Source: Arthrobacter methylotrophus
GTDB taxonomy: Bacteria; Actinomycetota; Actinomycetes; Actinomycetales; Micrococcaceae
NCBI RefSeq assembly: GCF_039539965.1
Contig: NZ_BAABED010000001.1
Coordinates: 930,001-994,000, forward strand
Reading direction: 5' to 3'
Length of the DNA stretch: 64,000 nt
Shown here: piece after piece, positions 53,551 to 62,200 of the stretch
Layout of the letters: every line of letters begins with the position of its first letter
Numbering within the stretch: position 1 is the stretch's first letter
The notes under the pieces: generated by a model
Database searches by the model: none
The model's input: only the letters and a program-made list of their open reading frames with translations
Told to the model about the DNA's origin: nothing
Made by a program: the position numbers and the translations under genes

Positions 53551-53618
53551 TCATGGTGCATACAGCCTCATGGTGCATACAGCCTCATAATCCACATAGC
53601 CTCATAATCCACATAGCC
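53551..53618. repeat. Tandem repeat, four 17-bp units of two types (2+2)
   Basis: TCATGGTGCATACAGCC twice (53551-53567, 53568-53584), then TCATAATCCACATAGCC twice (53585-53601, 53602-53618). Copies within each pair are identical; the pairs differ at six of the 17 positions. The array ends 7 bases before the first possible comF start. Confidence 0.95.
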
Positions 53619-53625
53619 CAGTTCG

Positions 53626-54657
53626 GTGCTGTTCGCCACGGCCAAAGCACTGGATGCTTGGGGCATGGGGAACACCAACAAGGGCCGCCGGGTGCATGAC
53701 CCCGATCTCGTGGCCCCCTGGAACGATGGCGCACGCCATCGGGGAAGGCATCCCGATCGATTGATGCGGCTCACACAGGGCCTGATTGTTGCCTTCTCCG
53801 AGCTGCTGGCAGTCCTGGCTCCCGTGGAGTGCGTGTGTTGTGGCGCCGAAGACTCCACGCTCTGTGGGCCCTGCGCTCGTCAGGTGCGTCTTCTGTGCAC
53901 CAGCCCCTTCCGGGCTGAAGGACAGGCGCCGACCTTGCTCACCGTGGATGGGTCCGTCATTCTCCCTGTTGTCGCGGCGGCCCACTATAGGGACGAACTG
54001 GCCCAGGCTCTGCTCTCGTTCAAGCATCTCGGCCAAGGACGGTTGGCCTCCGTGCTCGCGCCTGCGCTGGGCAAGGCTGTCCGGGCAGCCGTCGGAAACA
54101 GGACGGACATCTTCCTTGTACCTATTCCCAGCAGTAACGCGGCCTTCCGGAACCGCGGATTCAGCCCGGTCCATCTCTTGCTCGGCCATCTACGGCGCCG
54201 GAACGCATTGCCGGGTCTACAGATGAAGGACGCTTTGAAGAAGGTCAAGTCCAGGCTCGCGTGGCGCGACCTGGTCCAGGCTGCGCTTGCCCGGGACGGC
54301 ACTTCCCTCCGGGCCGGTTTCGAAGACCTCGGCGCGGGGATCCTCGGTGTCGGGACCCGAAGACGGGGAAGTGGACAGAAGGGCTTGGGCCGTGGGGAGC
54401 GCGTGCGCCGCGTCCGGGGCTCCATGACCGTTCGGCTGTTCCAGGAAAGGGCCTTGGAAGGCAAGGCGTGCATCATCGTGGACGATGTCCTTACCACAGG
54501 TGCCACCCTCTCCGAAGCAGCCCGGGCATTGTCAAAGGCCGGAGGCGTGGTGTGTGGTGCGGTGGTTCTCGCTGCCACTCGTCCGCCGGCCGGAAGCGAG
54601 CTCTCTGCCGAGAGACCGAAGATGCAGTCCGAACCGACTCAAACAAAAAATAAGTGA
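53626..54657 (+). CDS. ComF-family phosphoribosyltransferase-like protein
   Basis: 343 residues as read from the GTG at 53626; the ATG at 53665 or 53764 may be the true start, since none has a good ribosome site. Zinc-finger-like Cys pairs VECVCCGAEDSTLCGPCARQVR lie at about residues 66-86; YRDELAQALLSFKHLG and VPIPSSNAAFRNRGFSPVHLL follow; the PRPP loop CIIVDDVLTTGATLSEAARAL is at about 285-305. Compared with usual ComF (about 230) there is an insertion rich in Gly/Arg (FEDLGAGILGVGTRRRGSGQKG) before the PRT motif. Possibly DNA uptake or nucleotide salvage; unproven. Confidence 0.82.
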   Translation: MLFATAKALDAWGMGNTNKGRRVHDPDLVAPWNDGARHRGRHPDRLMRLTQGLIVAFSELLAVLAPVECVCCGAEDSTLCGPCARQVRLLCTSPFRAEGQAPTLLTVDGSVILPVVAAAHYRDELAQALLSFKHLGQGRLASVLAPALGKAVRAAVGNRTDIFLVPIPSSNAAFRNRGFSPVHLLLGHLRRRNALPGLQMKDALKKVKSRLAWRDLVQAALARDGTSLRAGFEDLGAGILGVGTRRRGSGQKGLGRGERVRRVRGSMTVRLFQERALEGKACIIVDDVLTTGATLSEAARALSKAGGVVCGAVVLAATRPPAGSELSAERPKMQSEPTQTKNK

Positions 54658-54670
54658 CGAAAGGATGAAT

Positions 54671-54699
54671 TACCCGTGGCGATGAACTAACGTCGGGTA
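54671..54699. promoter_or_regulatory. Inverted repeat in hpf upstream region
   Basis: TACCCG (54671-54676), 17-base spacer, CGGGTA (54694-54699); six-base perfect arms in the 146-base gap before hpf. Regulator unknown. Confidence 0.3.
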
Positions 54700-54815
54700 T
54701 GGGTACCAAGAACAGATGTACCTGTCGATAGCGGCTCGGAAAGGGGCTCGACTGTCCGTCAGATCAGCCCCTAGAAGCGCCCTTATCGTGTCACCTGAGT
54801 TGTTTGGAGGGCACC

Positions 54816-55541
54816 ATGGAGTTCATGATCAGCGGCCGTAATCTGACCGTTTCCGATCGCTTCCGCGAGTATGCAAGCGAGAAGATTTCAAAGATTGAAT
54901 CGCTTGGGGACAAAGTCCAGAGGGTTGACGCGAAGGTTTCCAAGGAGACCAATCCACGCCAGACACCGGGCCAACTCACGGTGGAAGTAACGGTCCTGGG
55001 CCGCGGCCCCGTGATCCGGGCCGAAGCGAGCGCCGCTGACAAGTTTGCCGCCTTTGATCTCGCATACAGCAAGCTGCTGGAAAGACTCCGCAGGGCCAAG
55101 GACCGCAAGAAGGTCCACCACGGCCGCCACACGCCCAAAGCAGTCCGTGAGGCAACTGCAACGCTTGAGCCTGCCAGCGCGAGCGAACCCATTTACGTAG
55201 AGGCCAGCAATCACCAGGAGCAAACCACGGCACCGGTGGAGACCTCGCCCTACGACGTCGACAACGATATTCCGGCCGGTGATTCCCCGGTCCTGATTCG
55301 TCGCAAGGTTTTTCCCGCCGCTTCGCTCACCCTTGATGACGCGGTGGACAACATGGAATTGGTGGGCCACAATTTCTACCTGTTCGTAGACAAGGAAACC
55401 AACACACCGTCGGTCGTCTACCGTCGCCGCGGCTGGACCTATGGAGTAATCACTCTGGACTCCACCTGCGAACCAGGAGACCAAGCTGTGGAGGAAAAGA
55501 TCCACGCTTACCGCTCGAGTGACCAGGCCGCCACAGCCTAG
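54816..55541 (+). CDS. hpf: Ribosome hibernation promoting factor, long form
   Basis: 241 residues from the ATG at 54816, preceded by TTGGAGGGCACC; the TTG at 54804 is part of that site. The N-terminal YfiA/HPF domain (MEFMISGRNLTVSDRFREYASEKISKIESL ... YSKLLERLRRAKDRKK) is followed by an acidic linker and a C-terminal dimerisation domain (VIRRKVF-like LIRRKVFPAASLTLDDAVDNMELVGHNFYLFVDKETNTPSVVYRRRGWTYGVI). It promotes 100S dimer formation in stationary phase. Confidence 0.94.
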   Translation: MEFMISGRNLTVSDRFREYASEKISKIESLGDKVQRVDAKVSKETNPRQTPGQLTVEVTVLGRGPVIRAEASAADKFAAFDLAYSKLLERLRRAKDRKKVHHGRHTPKAVREATATLEPASASEPIYVEASNHQEQTTAPVETSPYDVDNDIPAGDSPVLIRRKVFPAASLTLDDAVDNMELVGHNFYLFVDKETNTPSVVYRRRGWTYGVITLDSTCEPGDQAVEEKIHAYRSSDQAATA

Positions 55542-55573
55542 GCCGCATTCGCATTTCCCATGAAAGGACTGGC

Positions 55574-56815
55574 ATGGCCTCTTCGCTGAGCCTCTTGCAG
55601 GCACGGCGGATTGCATTGGCAGCCCAAGGACTGGACAAAGAACGGCCCACCGGCCCCGTGACCTCACGGGCGGTGGGCCGTACCTTTGCCCGCCTCCACG
55701 TGGTGCAGATCGACTCCGTCAATGTCCTCTCCCGCAGCCACTACCTCCCCTTCTTTTCAAGACTCGGCAACTACGATCGAAGCATCCTTCATGCCATGAC
55801 AGGGCGAAGTCCGCGGCGCATGATGGAGTATTGGGCTCACGAGGCCAGCTTCATCCGCCCGGAACACTTTCAGGATCTGCTGCTGTGGCAAAGTCGCGCG
55901 TGGGTAGGCGCGGCCCAACTGGAGCACGGAGTCCGGGAAGACATGGCCAAACGGATCCTCGAGGCGCTCGCGACGGGGCGCCCTATGACGGCGGCCCAGC
56001 TGACTGCGCACTTGGGGCACGCGGAAGAGCGCCAGCATGACAACTGGGGCTGGAACTGGAATCTGGTCAAAAGGGTGCTGGAGCACTTGTTTGAAGAAGG
56101 ACTCGTGACTGCTGCTTCGAGGACGGAGCAGTTCGAGCGGCGCTACACCCTGACCTCGCGGATCCTGCCACCGGGATTGACTGCGGACTTCCTCCGGGCC
56201 GGAGCGCTCCCGGACGGAGGCGCCGAGCTATCGACAGCGGCCATGGACCGGCTAATTGACGCCGCAGCCCAGGCCCATGGCATCGGTACAATCCGTTGCT
56301 TCGCCGACTACTTCCGGACCCCGGTGAAGGCCGCCGAAGCATCGCTCGGCAGGCTCGTTGCCGCAGGACGATTGGAGCCAGTCACAGTGCGTGGCTGGGA
56401 CCGGGCGTTGTATCGACACACAGAGGCCAGGCTTCCCCGCACCGCCACGGCACGGGCATTGCTTAGCCCGTTTGATTCCCTGGTGTTTGAACGTAGGAGG
56501 CTCGAGGAGCTGTTCGGCTTTCATTACCGGATTGAAATCTACACCCCGGCGGAGAAGCGCAAGTTTGGCTATTACGTGCTGCCGTTCCTCCTCCGGGACG
56601 CAGTGGTCGCCCGGGTGGATCTGAAGGCCGACCGCGCGGCCAAGCAGCTTCTGGTGCGTGCCTCCCATGCCGAGCCGGACGCCCCTGCGGACACCGCCGT
56701 CGAACTTTCCGCCGAGCTGCGGCTGATGGCCGATTGGCTAGGCCTCGACGACGTCGTCGTGTCACCGAAGGGCGATCTCGCGTCGGCGCTCGCTTCAGCT
56801 GCGGCCCGCGGCTGA
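55574..56815 (+). CDS. YcaQ/AlkX-type DNA glycosylase family (HTH_42)
   Basis: 413 residues. Key motif VVQIDSVNVLSRSHYLPFFSRLG: the Q-x-D (QID) is the catalytic signature of the YcaQ branch of AlkZ-like glycosylases, which unhook interstrand crosslinks and remove alkylated bases. Further family blocks: MMEYWAHEASFIRPEHF, WGWNWNLVKRVLEHLFEEGLVTAASR, and LLSPFDSLVFERRRLEELFGFHYRIEIY TP-AEKRKFGYYVLPFLLRDAVVARVDLKADR. AAAGGA precedes the ATG. It stands alone between hpf and secA. Confidence 0.87.
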   Translation: MASSLSLLQARRIALAAQGLDKERPTGPVTSRAVGRTFARLHVVQIDSVNVLSRSHYLPFFSRLGNYDRSILHAMTGRSPRRMMEYWAHEASFIRPEHFQDLLLWQSRAWVGAAQLEHGVREDMAKRILEALATGRPMTAAQLTAHLGHAEERQHDNWGWNWNLVKRVLEHLFEEGLVTAASRTEQFERRYTLTSRILPPGLTADFLRAGALPDGGAELSTAAMDRLIDAAAQAHGIGTIRCFADYFRTPVKAAEASLGRLVAAGRLEPVTVRGWDRALYRHTEARLPRTATARALLSPFDSLVFERRRLEELFGFHYRIEIYTPAEKRKFGYYVLPFLLRDAVVARVDLKADRAAKQLLVRASHAEPDAPADTAVELSAELRLMADWLGLDDVVVSPKGDLASALASAAARG

Positions 56816-56947
56816 GCTCCTGAGATAGCCTCCGATGGCGCAGCCCCCGGCGCTCTGCTCTCAGGGAAACGAGGCCGCGTGGCGTTGGTCTCTCCCGTAG
56901 ACTGAAATCGCCAGAATTCGGCAGCTTGAGACTGGGAGCAACTTTAC

Positions 56948-59692
56948 GTGGCATCACTTATCGAAAAACTTCTCCGCACGGGTGACAAAAAAATCCTGAG
57001 GCAACTGCGGACCTATGCCGATTCCATCAACGCCCTCGAAGACTCCTTCAAGACCTTCTCTGACGCCGAATTGCGCGAAGAGACGGACCGGCTGCGCGCC
57101 CGGCACGAGGACGGAGAGCAGCTCGACGACCTCTTGCCGGAGGCGTTCGCAGCCGTGCGTGAAGCTTCCTCCCGCACGCTGGGGATGCGCCACTTCGATG
57201 TCCAGCTCATGGGCGGGGCCGCCCTTCACCTCGGCAATATCGCCGAAATGAAGACCGGTGAAGGAAAGACCCTCGTGGCCACCGCGCCGGCATACCTCAA
57301 TGCCCTGACGGGAAACGGCGTGCACGTCGTCACAGTCAACGACTACCTCGCCGAATACCAGTCCGAGCTCATGGGCCGCGTCTACCGCTTCCTTGGCCTC
57401 AGCAGCGGTTGCATCCTGTCGAACCAGGATCCCGCAGTGCGCCGTCAGATGTACGCGGCAGACATCACCTATGGCACCAACAATGAATTCGGCTTCGACT
57501 ACTTGCGCGACAACATGGCGTGGGACAAATCCGAGCTTGTGCAACGCGGCCACCACTTCGCGATTGTCGACGAAGTGGACTCCATCCTCATCGACGAAGC
57601 CCGTACCCCGCTGATTATTTCCGGTCCGGCCCAGGGCGACACCAACCGCTGGTACAGCGAGTTCTCCAAGGTAGTGCAGCGCCTCGAGCCTGAAATCGAC
57701 TACGAGGTCGACGAAAAGAAGCGCACGGTCGGTGTTCTCGAAGCCGGCATCGAGAAGATCGAGGACTACCTCGGCATCCAGAACCTCTATGAATCCGCCA
57801 ACACCCCGCTCATCGGCTTCCTGAACAACGCCATCAAAGCCAAAGAGCTCTTCAAGCGGGACAAGGACTACGTCATCCTGGACGGCGAAGTCCTCATTGT
57901 CGACGAACACACCGGCCGTATCCTTGCCGGACGGCGTTACAACGAGGGCATGCACCAGGCGATCGAGGCCAAGGAAAACGTCGAGATCAAGGCCGAGAAC
58001 CAGACTCTCGCCACCGTGACGTTGCAGAACTACTTCCGCATGTATTCCAAGCTCTCGGGCATGACCGGTACAGCGGAGACCGAAGCTGCCGAGTTCATGA
58101 GCACGTACAAGCTCGGCGTGGTGCCGATTCCCACCAACCGGGACATGCAGCGCATCGACCAGTCGGACCTTGTGTACAAGAACGAAATCGTGAAATTCGA
58201 AGCCGTCGTCAAGGACATCGCGGAACGCCACGAAAAGGGCCAGCCCGTGCTCGTCGGCACCACCAGCGTGGAAAAGAGCGAATACCTTGCCAGGCTGTTG
58301 GCCAAGGAAGGCATCCGCCACGAGGTACTGAACGCAAAGAACCACGCTCGCGAAGCCGCCATCGTTGCGCAAGCGGGCCGCAAGGGCGCCGTCACTGTCG
58401 CGACCAACATGGCAGGCCGTGGTACTGACATCATGCTGGGCGGTAACGCCGAGTTCACGGCCATTGCCGAACTGGCACGCCAGGGGCTGGACCCGGAAGA
58501 AAACTCCGACGAGTACGAGGCCGCGTGGTCCGGGGCGCTCGAAGCAGCCAAGCAAGCAGTCAAGGACGAGCATGAGGAAGTGCTCGAACTTGGCGGGCTG
58601 TATGTGCTGGGCACGGAACGCCACGAGTCCCGTCGAATCGACAACCAGCTCCGCGGACGCTCGGGCCGCCAGGGCGACCCGGGGGAGTCCCGCTTCTACC
58701 TCTCGCTGACCGATGACCTGATGAGGCTCTTCAACTCTGGTGCCGCTGAGCGCCTCATGAACAGCTCCGTGCCGGACGACGTCGCCCTCGAATCCAAGCT
58801 CGTGTCCCGTGCAATTGCTTCGGCACAGGGCCAGGTTGAGAGCCGCAACGCCGAACAGCGCAAGAACGTTCTCAAGTACGACGACGTCCTGAACCGCCAG
58901 CGCGAAGCCATCTATGGCGACCGTCGGAGGATCCTGGAGGGCGACGACCTGCACGAAAAGGTCCAGTTCTTCCTGGAAGACACGATCAATGCATTGATCG
59001 ACGCCGCAACTGCGGAGGGAACCGGCGACGACTGGGACTTCCATCAATTGTGGACGAACCTTAAGACGCTGTACCCGGTAACGGTCACGTCGCAGGAGAT
59101 CATTGACGAAGCCGGTGGAAAGTCCCGAGTTTCCGTTGAATTCCTCAAGAACGAGGTCCTTTCGGATGCGCAGCTTGTCTACAAGGAGCGCGAAGAGGCC
59201 ATTGGCTCCGAGAACATGCGTGAGCTTGAGCGCAGGGTTGTCCTCTCGGTCCTAGGGCGCAAGTGGCAGGAACACCTCTATGAGATGGACTACCTCAAGG
59301 AGGGAATCGGCCTGCGCGCCATGGCCCAAAGGGATCCCCTGGTCGAGTACCAGCGTGAAGGATTCACGATGTTCCAGAGCATGATGGAGGCCATCCGCGA
59401 GGAGAGCGTTGGCTTCCTCTACAACCTGGACGTGGAAGTAACGCCTGCCGAAGACGTTGTCGTTGTGGACGGCAGCGCTGAAGGCGGCCATGTGGAACAT
59501 CACGATCCACAGATCCACGCCGCCGGCCTCGAAGCCCCGGAGAAACCTGTTCAGCTGCAGTACACAGCGCCTGGCGAAGACGGTGCGAGCCAGACTCGGG
59601 TTGAGAGACGTGGCTCGGGGCGTTCAGGCAACCCCGCCAAAGCGGCCGACGATGACAAGCAGCGCGGATCCAACAAGAAGAAGCGTCGCTAA
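56948..59692 (+). CDS. secA: Preprotein translocase ATPase SecA
   Basis: 914 residues from a GTG at 56948. Motor of Sec export. Walker A MKTGEGKT (about residues 98-105), DEVD in [67 protein letters not shown], and the scaffold [15 protein letters not shown]. The C-terminus is a Lys/Arg tail ([14 protein letters not shown]) and lacks the Cys-rich zinc/SecB-binding motif, as expected for actinobacterial SecA1. Downstream is a 26-bp hairpin. Confidence 0.96.
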   Translation: MASLIEKLLRTGDKKILRQLRTYADSINALEDSFKTFSDAELREETDRLRARHEDGEQLDDLLPEAFAAVREASSRTLGMRHFDVQLMGGAALHLGNIAEMKTGEGKTLVATAPAYLNALTGNGVHVVTVNDYLAEYQSELMGRVYRFLGLSSGCILSNQDPAVRRQMYAADITYGTNNEFGFDYLRDNMAWDKSELVQRGHHFAIVDEVDSILIDEARTPLIISGPAQGDTNRWYSEFSKVVQRLEPEIDYEVDEKKRTVGVLEAGIEKIEDYLGIQNLYESANTPLIGFLNNAIKAKELFKRDKDYVILDGEVLIVDEHTGRILAGRRYNEGMHQAIEAKENVEIKAENQTLATVTLQNYFRMYSKLSGMTGTAETEAAEFMSTYKLGVVPIPTNRDMQRIDQSDLVYKNEIVKFEAVVKDIAERHEKGQPVLVGTTSVEKSEYLARLLAKEGIRHEVLNAKNHAREAAIVAQAGRKGAVTVATNMAGRGTDIMLGGNAEFTAIAELARQGLDPEENSDEYEAAWSGALEAAKQAVKDEHEEVLELGGLYVLGTERHESRRIDNQLRGRSGRQGDPGESRFYLSLTDDLMRLFNSGAAERLMNSSVPDDVALESKLVSRAIASAQGQVESRNAEQRKNVLKYDDVLNRQREAIYGDRRRILEGDDLHEKVQFFLEDTINALIDAATAEGTGDDWDFHQLWTNLKTLYPVTVTSQEIIDEAGGKSRVSVEFLKNEVLSDAQLVYKEREEAIGSENMRELERRVVLSVLGRKWQEHLYEMDYLKEGIGLRAMAQRDPLVEYQREGFTMFQSMMEAIREESVGFLYNLDVEVTPAEDVVVVDGSAEGGHVEHHDPQIHAAGLEAPEKPVQLQYTAPGEDGASQTRVERRGSGRSGNPAKAADDDKQRGSNKKKRR

Positions 59693-59745
59693 CACTCTGA
59701 TTGCCTTGCGTACGTAGCCGTTTGACCAGGCACCGCACAGGCTGA

Positions 59746-59803
59746 GGACCAAGAACGGAGGAGGGCCAGAACATTTATTCTGGTCCTCCTCCGTTCTTGG
59801 TCC
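59746..59803. terminator. Very long bidirectional terminator after secA
   Basis: Arms at 59746-59771 and 59778-59803 form a 26-bp stem around CATTTA, with one G-T type mismatch. The arms read GGACCAAGAACGGAGGAGGG at the left and its complement at the right. It separates converging secA and the Rv3235-family gene; no long T-run is needed for such a stem. Confidence 0.85.
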
Positions 59804-59825
59804 CCGTTCTTCGTGGACATCCGCA

Positions 59826-60245
59826 TCAGCCAATTTCGAGGGCCGTGACCTTCCACGCGCTATTGCTTCCTTCAAGCCTCATAGCTACGGCGCGGGAGCG
59901 GTGCTCTTCCCAGACAACAATGCTGGCTTCGTAAACTCCCTCCCGCACGGCGCAGAGGTGCACGGAGCGGACCATCGGACTGCGATGAATCCGTGACCGT
60001 CCGGCATGGGCACGCGTCAGCGCGGCCCGGTGCTGCAATGCGCTGAGGCATCGCGGGTCCAAGGACCGGGAGAGTTGCTGCACGGGCCGGGTGCCCGCAA
60101 GGACTTCGACGGCGGCTTGGGCAATACTGCGGGCCAGCGTGCGTATTTTCTGGTCAAGGTCGGCAACGTGGACTGCTTGGGATACAGGAGACGGCACGGT
60201 TGGGACTGCATTGGGCCGGGCAGGAACAGCTGATGTCGGGCTCAT
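59826..60245 (-). CDS. Rv3235-family small protein (DUF6459-like)
   Basis: 139 residues from the ATG at 60245, preceded by GAGGAAG; the longer ORF upstream is not supported. After 30 Pro/Ala-rich residues: VADLDQKIRTLARSIAQAAVEVLAGTRPVQQLSRSLDPRCLSALQHRAALTRAHAG ... SVHLCAVREGVYEASIVVWEEHRSRAVAMRLEGSNSAWKVTALEIG. The R-P-V-Q-Q-L and W-K-V-T-A-L-E-I-G blocks mark the actinobacterial Rv3235 family beside secA. Role unknown. Confidence 0.85.
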   Translation of the reverse strand: MSPTSAVPARPNAVPTVPSPVSQAVHVADLDQKIRTLARSIAQAAVEVLAGTRPVQQLSRSLDPRCLSALQHRAALTRAHAGRSRIHRSPMVRSVHLCAVREGVYEASIVVWEEHRSRAVAMRLEGSNSAWKVTALEIG

Positions 60246-60286
60246 GGACTTCCTCGTGACGAATCGGTGGTTCCGTGGCTGATGGT

Positions 60287-60313
60287 GTTGGTTCTGTTGG
60301 TTCTGTTGGTTCA
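60287..60313. repeat. Three 9-bp tandem repeats at LysM gene stop
   Basis: GTTGGTTCT (60287-60295), GTTGGTTCT (60296-60304), GTTGGTTCA (60305-60313). The last unit contains the LysM gene's stop codon (TCA on this strand). Confidence 0.85.
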
Positions 60314-61099
60314 GCCAAGGGGTGGCGGTTGCAGGATCTGGCCCGGAATGAGGACTCCCGGGTTGTCGCCGATGACCTGTCGGTTTGCGGCGTACCACTT
60401 TGGCCATTGGAGGGCAATGTCGACATCGCTGGCCGCGGGGCCGAGCTGCTGCGCTGCAATTGACCACAGAGAATCTCCCCGGCTCACCACCACGGTGCCC
60501 TGGCTTGGCGAGGCAGGCGGTTCCATGGCCCGCTGGGGCCTGGATCCCAGGAACCCAAGATCGGTAGCAGGTGCGCGGGGTCGCCAATTCGGTTCGATGT
60601 CCGATGGGCCGGGCTCAAGGGATGGCAGCCCGGGCGGGTAAGCAGAAGGACCCGTACTGGGTGCCCATTGGGCAGCGGCGCTGCTGGCCGGTGTTGATCC
60701 GTCCGCCGGGCTCCAGACGGGTTCAACAGCAGCCTGGGCGGCATTCGCCAACGGAATTCCGACGAGGTTCAGGCCAAGGATTGCCACGGCCAGCCGGCGC
60801 ATGAAGGGTGGGCTGAGTCTTGCGGTGGCGGTGGCGCTGCGGTCGTTGCCCGATTGCCGGAGGACCGCTGTGGCTATGGCGAGCAAAAAGGCGGCGATCC
60901 ACCAGCCAACGATCGCCAGTCCGGCGGCTGTGGCAACGAATCCGAGGAGATCCTCGAACATGGGTTCTTGGCGCCGTTCCGCTGCGGAGTGCCATTGGTC
61001 AATCAAGATCAGCCCGGTGCCAGCGAGCAAAAGACCCAGAATCAGGATGGTCGCTGCCATGGCCGCGTCGTTTCGAACGGGCGTGCCGATCTGTTCCAT
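60311..61099 (-). CDS. LysM-domain membrane protein
   Basis: 262 residues. Two or three N-terminal hydrophobic helices (AAMAATILILGLLLAGTGLILI, LGFVATAAGLAIVGWWIAAFLLAIATAV, LAVAILGLNLVGIPLANAAQ), then a Pro/Ser-rich linker, then a C-terminal LysM domain (TVVVSRGDSLWSIAAQQLGPAASDVDIALQWPKWYAANRQVIGDNPGVLIPGQILQPPPLG). It binds peptidoglycan from the membrane. AAGGGG precedes the ATG. The promoter holds the 10-bp-phased TTTGAT array. It lies upstream of the Rv3235-family gene on the same strand. Confidence 0.88.
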   Translation of the reverse strand: MEQIGTPVRNDAAMAATILILGLLLAGTGLILIDQWHSAAERRQEPMFEDLLGFVATAAGLAIVGWWIAAFLLAIATAVLRQSGNDRSATATARLSPPFMRRLAVAILGLNLVGIPLANAAQAAVEPVWSPADGSTPASSAAAQWAPSTGPSAYPPGLPSLEPGPSDIEPNWRPRAPATDLGFLGSRPQRAMEPPASPSQGTVVVSRGDSLWSIAAQQLGPAASDVDIALQWPKWYAANRQVIGDNPGVLIPGQILQPPPLG

Positions 61100-61115
61100 G
61101 GGTTCCCCTTACCCG

Positions 61116-61161
61116 TTTGATGTCATTTGATGCAGTTTGATAAGTCTTGATTCATTTTGAT
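61116..61161. promoter_or_regulatory. Five-copy (T/C)TTGAT array at exact 10-bp period
   Basis: TTTGAT begins at 61116, 61126, 61136 and 61156, with CTTGAT at 61146: five boxes with one per ten bases, all on the same face of the helix and in one orientation, between the divergent LysM gene (61099) and the gene at 61220/61244. The intervening four bases (GTCA, GCAG, AAGT, TCAT) are not conserved, so this is not a simple duplicated 10-mer. The last box overlaps a possible -35 (TTGATC, with TAGAAT 19 bases on). Head-to-tail binding by a cooperative small HTH protein is suggested. Confidence 0.7.
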
Positions 61162-61219
61162 CATAAAAAGTGTCGCTTGTCTAGAATGAGGGTGTTGGTC
61201 GAGAAGAATTGACCATCGA

Positions 61220-61804
61220 GTGGTGCCAGCTTACGCTGACGCAATGCGCTGGGATGCTCTGTTTGAAGACATGGAGGCGCAATTGGCCTCCGAACGATTG
61301 CTGGGGCTTGAATCCGAAATTTCAGAACGGGCCCGGGTGGAGATCGCCGGGATCGCAACCTCGGACAGGCTGCGTGGAGCACTCGGCCAGAAGATTGATG
61401 TGAAGCTTCGCTCCGGGTCGGTGGTGTCCGGGGCGCTGAGCCATGTCGGGAGCGAATGGGTGGTCCTGGACGAAGGTCGACACCAGTGGCTGGTGCCCAC
61501 AGCGGCAGCATTGACTTATCAGGGGCTGAGTCGGCAGGCGCGCGCAGACCAGTCAAAGAGGCCGCAACGGCCAGGCTTGGCCAGTGCACTCCGGACGTTG
61601 GCGCGCGATAGGGCCGAACTTGCGGTCCATTTGCTGGGGTTGGTGCCAGAGGGCACAATGATGGGCGGCGTTATTGACCGCGTGGGCAGGGACCACTTTG
61701 ATCTCGCAGTCATGCTGCCTGGCGAAGTCCGCCGGTCCGGCAACGTCGTTTCCGTGGCGACGGTTCCGTTCCAGTCCCTCGCTGCATTGCGGTCATTGCG
61801 GTGA
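61220..61804 (+). CDS. Uncharacterised protein with Sm/LSm-like strand region
   Basis: 194 residues from a GTG at 61220; the ATG at 61244 (MRWDALFEDMEAQLASERL) may be the true start, giving 186, as no ribosome site is clear for either. Mostly soluble. After an N-terminal helical segment: ALGQKIDVKLRSGSVVSGALSHVGSEWVVLDEGRHQWLVPTAAALTYQGLS, a strand-rich stretch resembling the Sm/KOW type, followed by a second similar half (GLVPEGTMMGGVIDRVGRDHFDLAVMLPG). Function unknown. It is divergent from the LysM gene across the phased array and is the likely regulated partner. Confidence 0.7.
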   Translation: MVPAYADAMRWDALFEDMEAQLASERLLGLESEISERARVEIAGIATSDRLRGALGQKIDVKLRSGSVVSGALSHVGSEWVVLDEGRHQWLVPTAAALTYQGLSRQARADQSKRPQRPGLASALRTLARDRAELAVHLLGLVPEGTMMGGVIDRVGRDHFDLAVMLPGEVRRSGNVVSVATVPFQSLAALRSLR

Positions 61805-61836
61805 CAAAACCTGTGTCTTTGCTGCATGGATGGTGA

Positions 61837-62052
61837 TCAGGTGGACTTGGATTTGGCCCCTTGGATCATCCTGTTGGCCTCGGCATAGCGTTCTTCGATG
61901 TACTGCTCCAGCATTTTTTCTTCCACGCGCCACTGGCCCCGGCCGCCCACTTGGATGGCCTTGAGTTCCCCGCTTCGCACCAAGGCGTACGCCTGCGGCG
62001 AGTTGATCTGAAGCTGTTCGGCGACATCAGCCAAGGTGAGGAATCGGGGCAT
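61837..62052 (-). CDS. Small excisionase/BldC-like HTH protein
   Basis: 71 residues from the ATG at 62052; GGAGG ends one base before it, and the ORF continues to 62139 without family sequence. MPRFLTLADVAEQLQINSPQAYALVRSGELKAIQVGGRGQWRVEEKMLEQYIEERYAEANRMIQ is a MerR-type winged helix of the excisionase/BldC class without a dimerisation or ligand domain. BldC-type proteins bind direct repeats in cooperative head-to-tail fashion. The 10-bp array 700 bases away is an obvious candidate target (inference). It is divergent from the SAF gene. Confidence 0.85.
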   Translation of the reverse strand: MPRFLTLADVAEQLQINSPQAYALVRSGELKAIQVGGRGQWRVEEKMLEQYIEERYAEANRMIQGAKSKST

Positions 62053-62200
62053 TCCTCCATTTTGCCACTGTTCAGCGCTCTTGTTGAGGTTATCCACAGT
62101 TTGGCGTGATTTGTCTAACTTCACTTTCGGAAGCTCCATCGATTCAGTGAGAATGAGGGCGGCTGAATCACCGCCGTCGGACTATGCAATGGGGAGCAAA

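Noticed and set aside
53553..53700. Small plus-strand ORF through the 17-bp repeats
   Set aside because: Begins inside the repeat with no ribosome site and a repeat-driven, non-family peptide.
56954..59047. 697-codon minus-strand ORF opposite secA
   Set aside because: Antisense frame of secA with no ribosome site or domain; long antisense ORFs are common in high-GC coding sequence.
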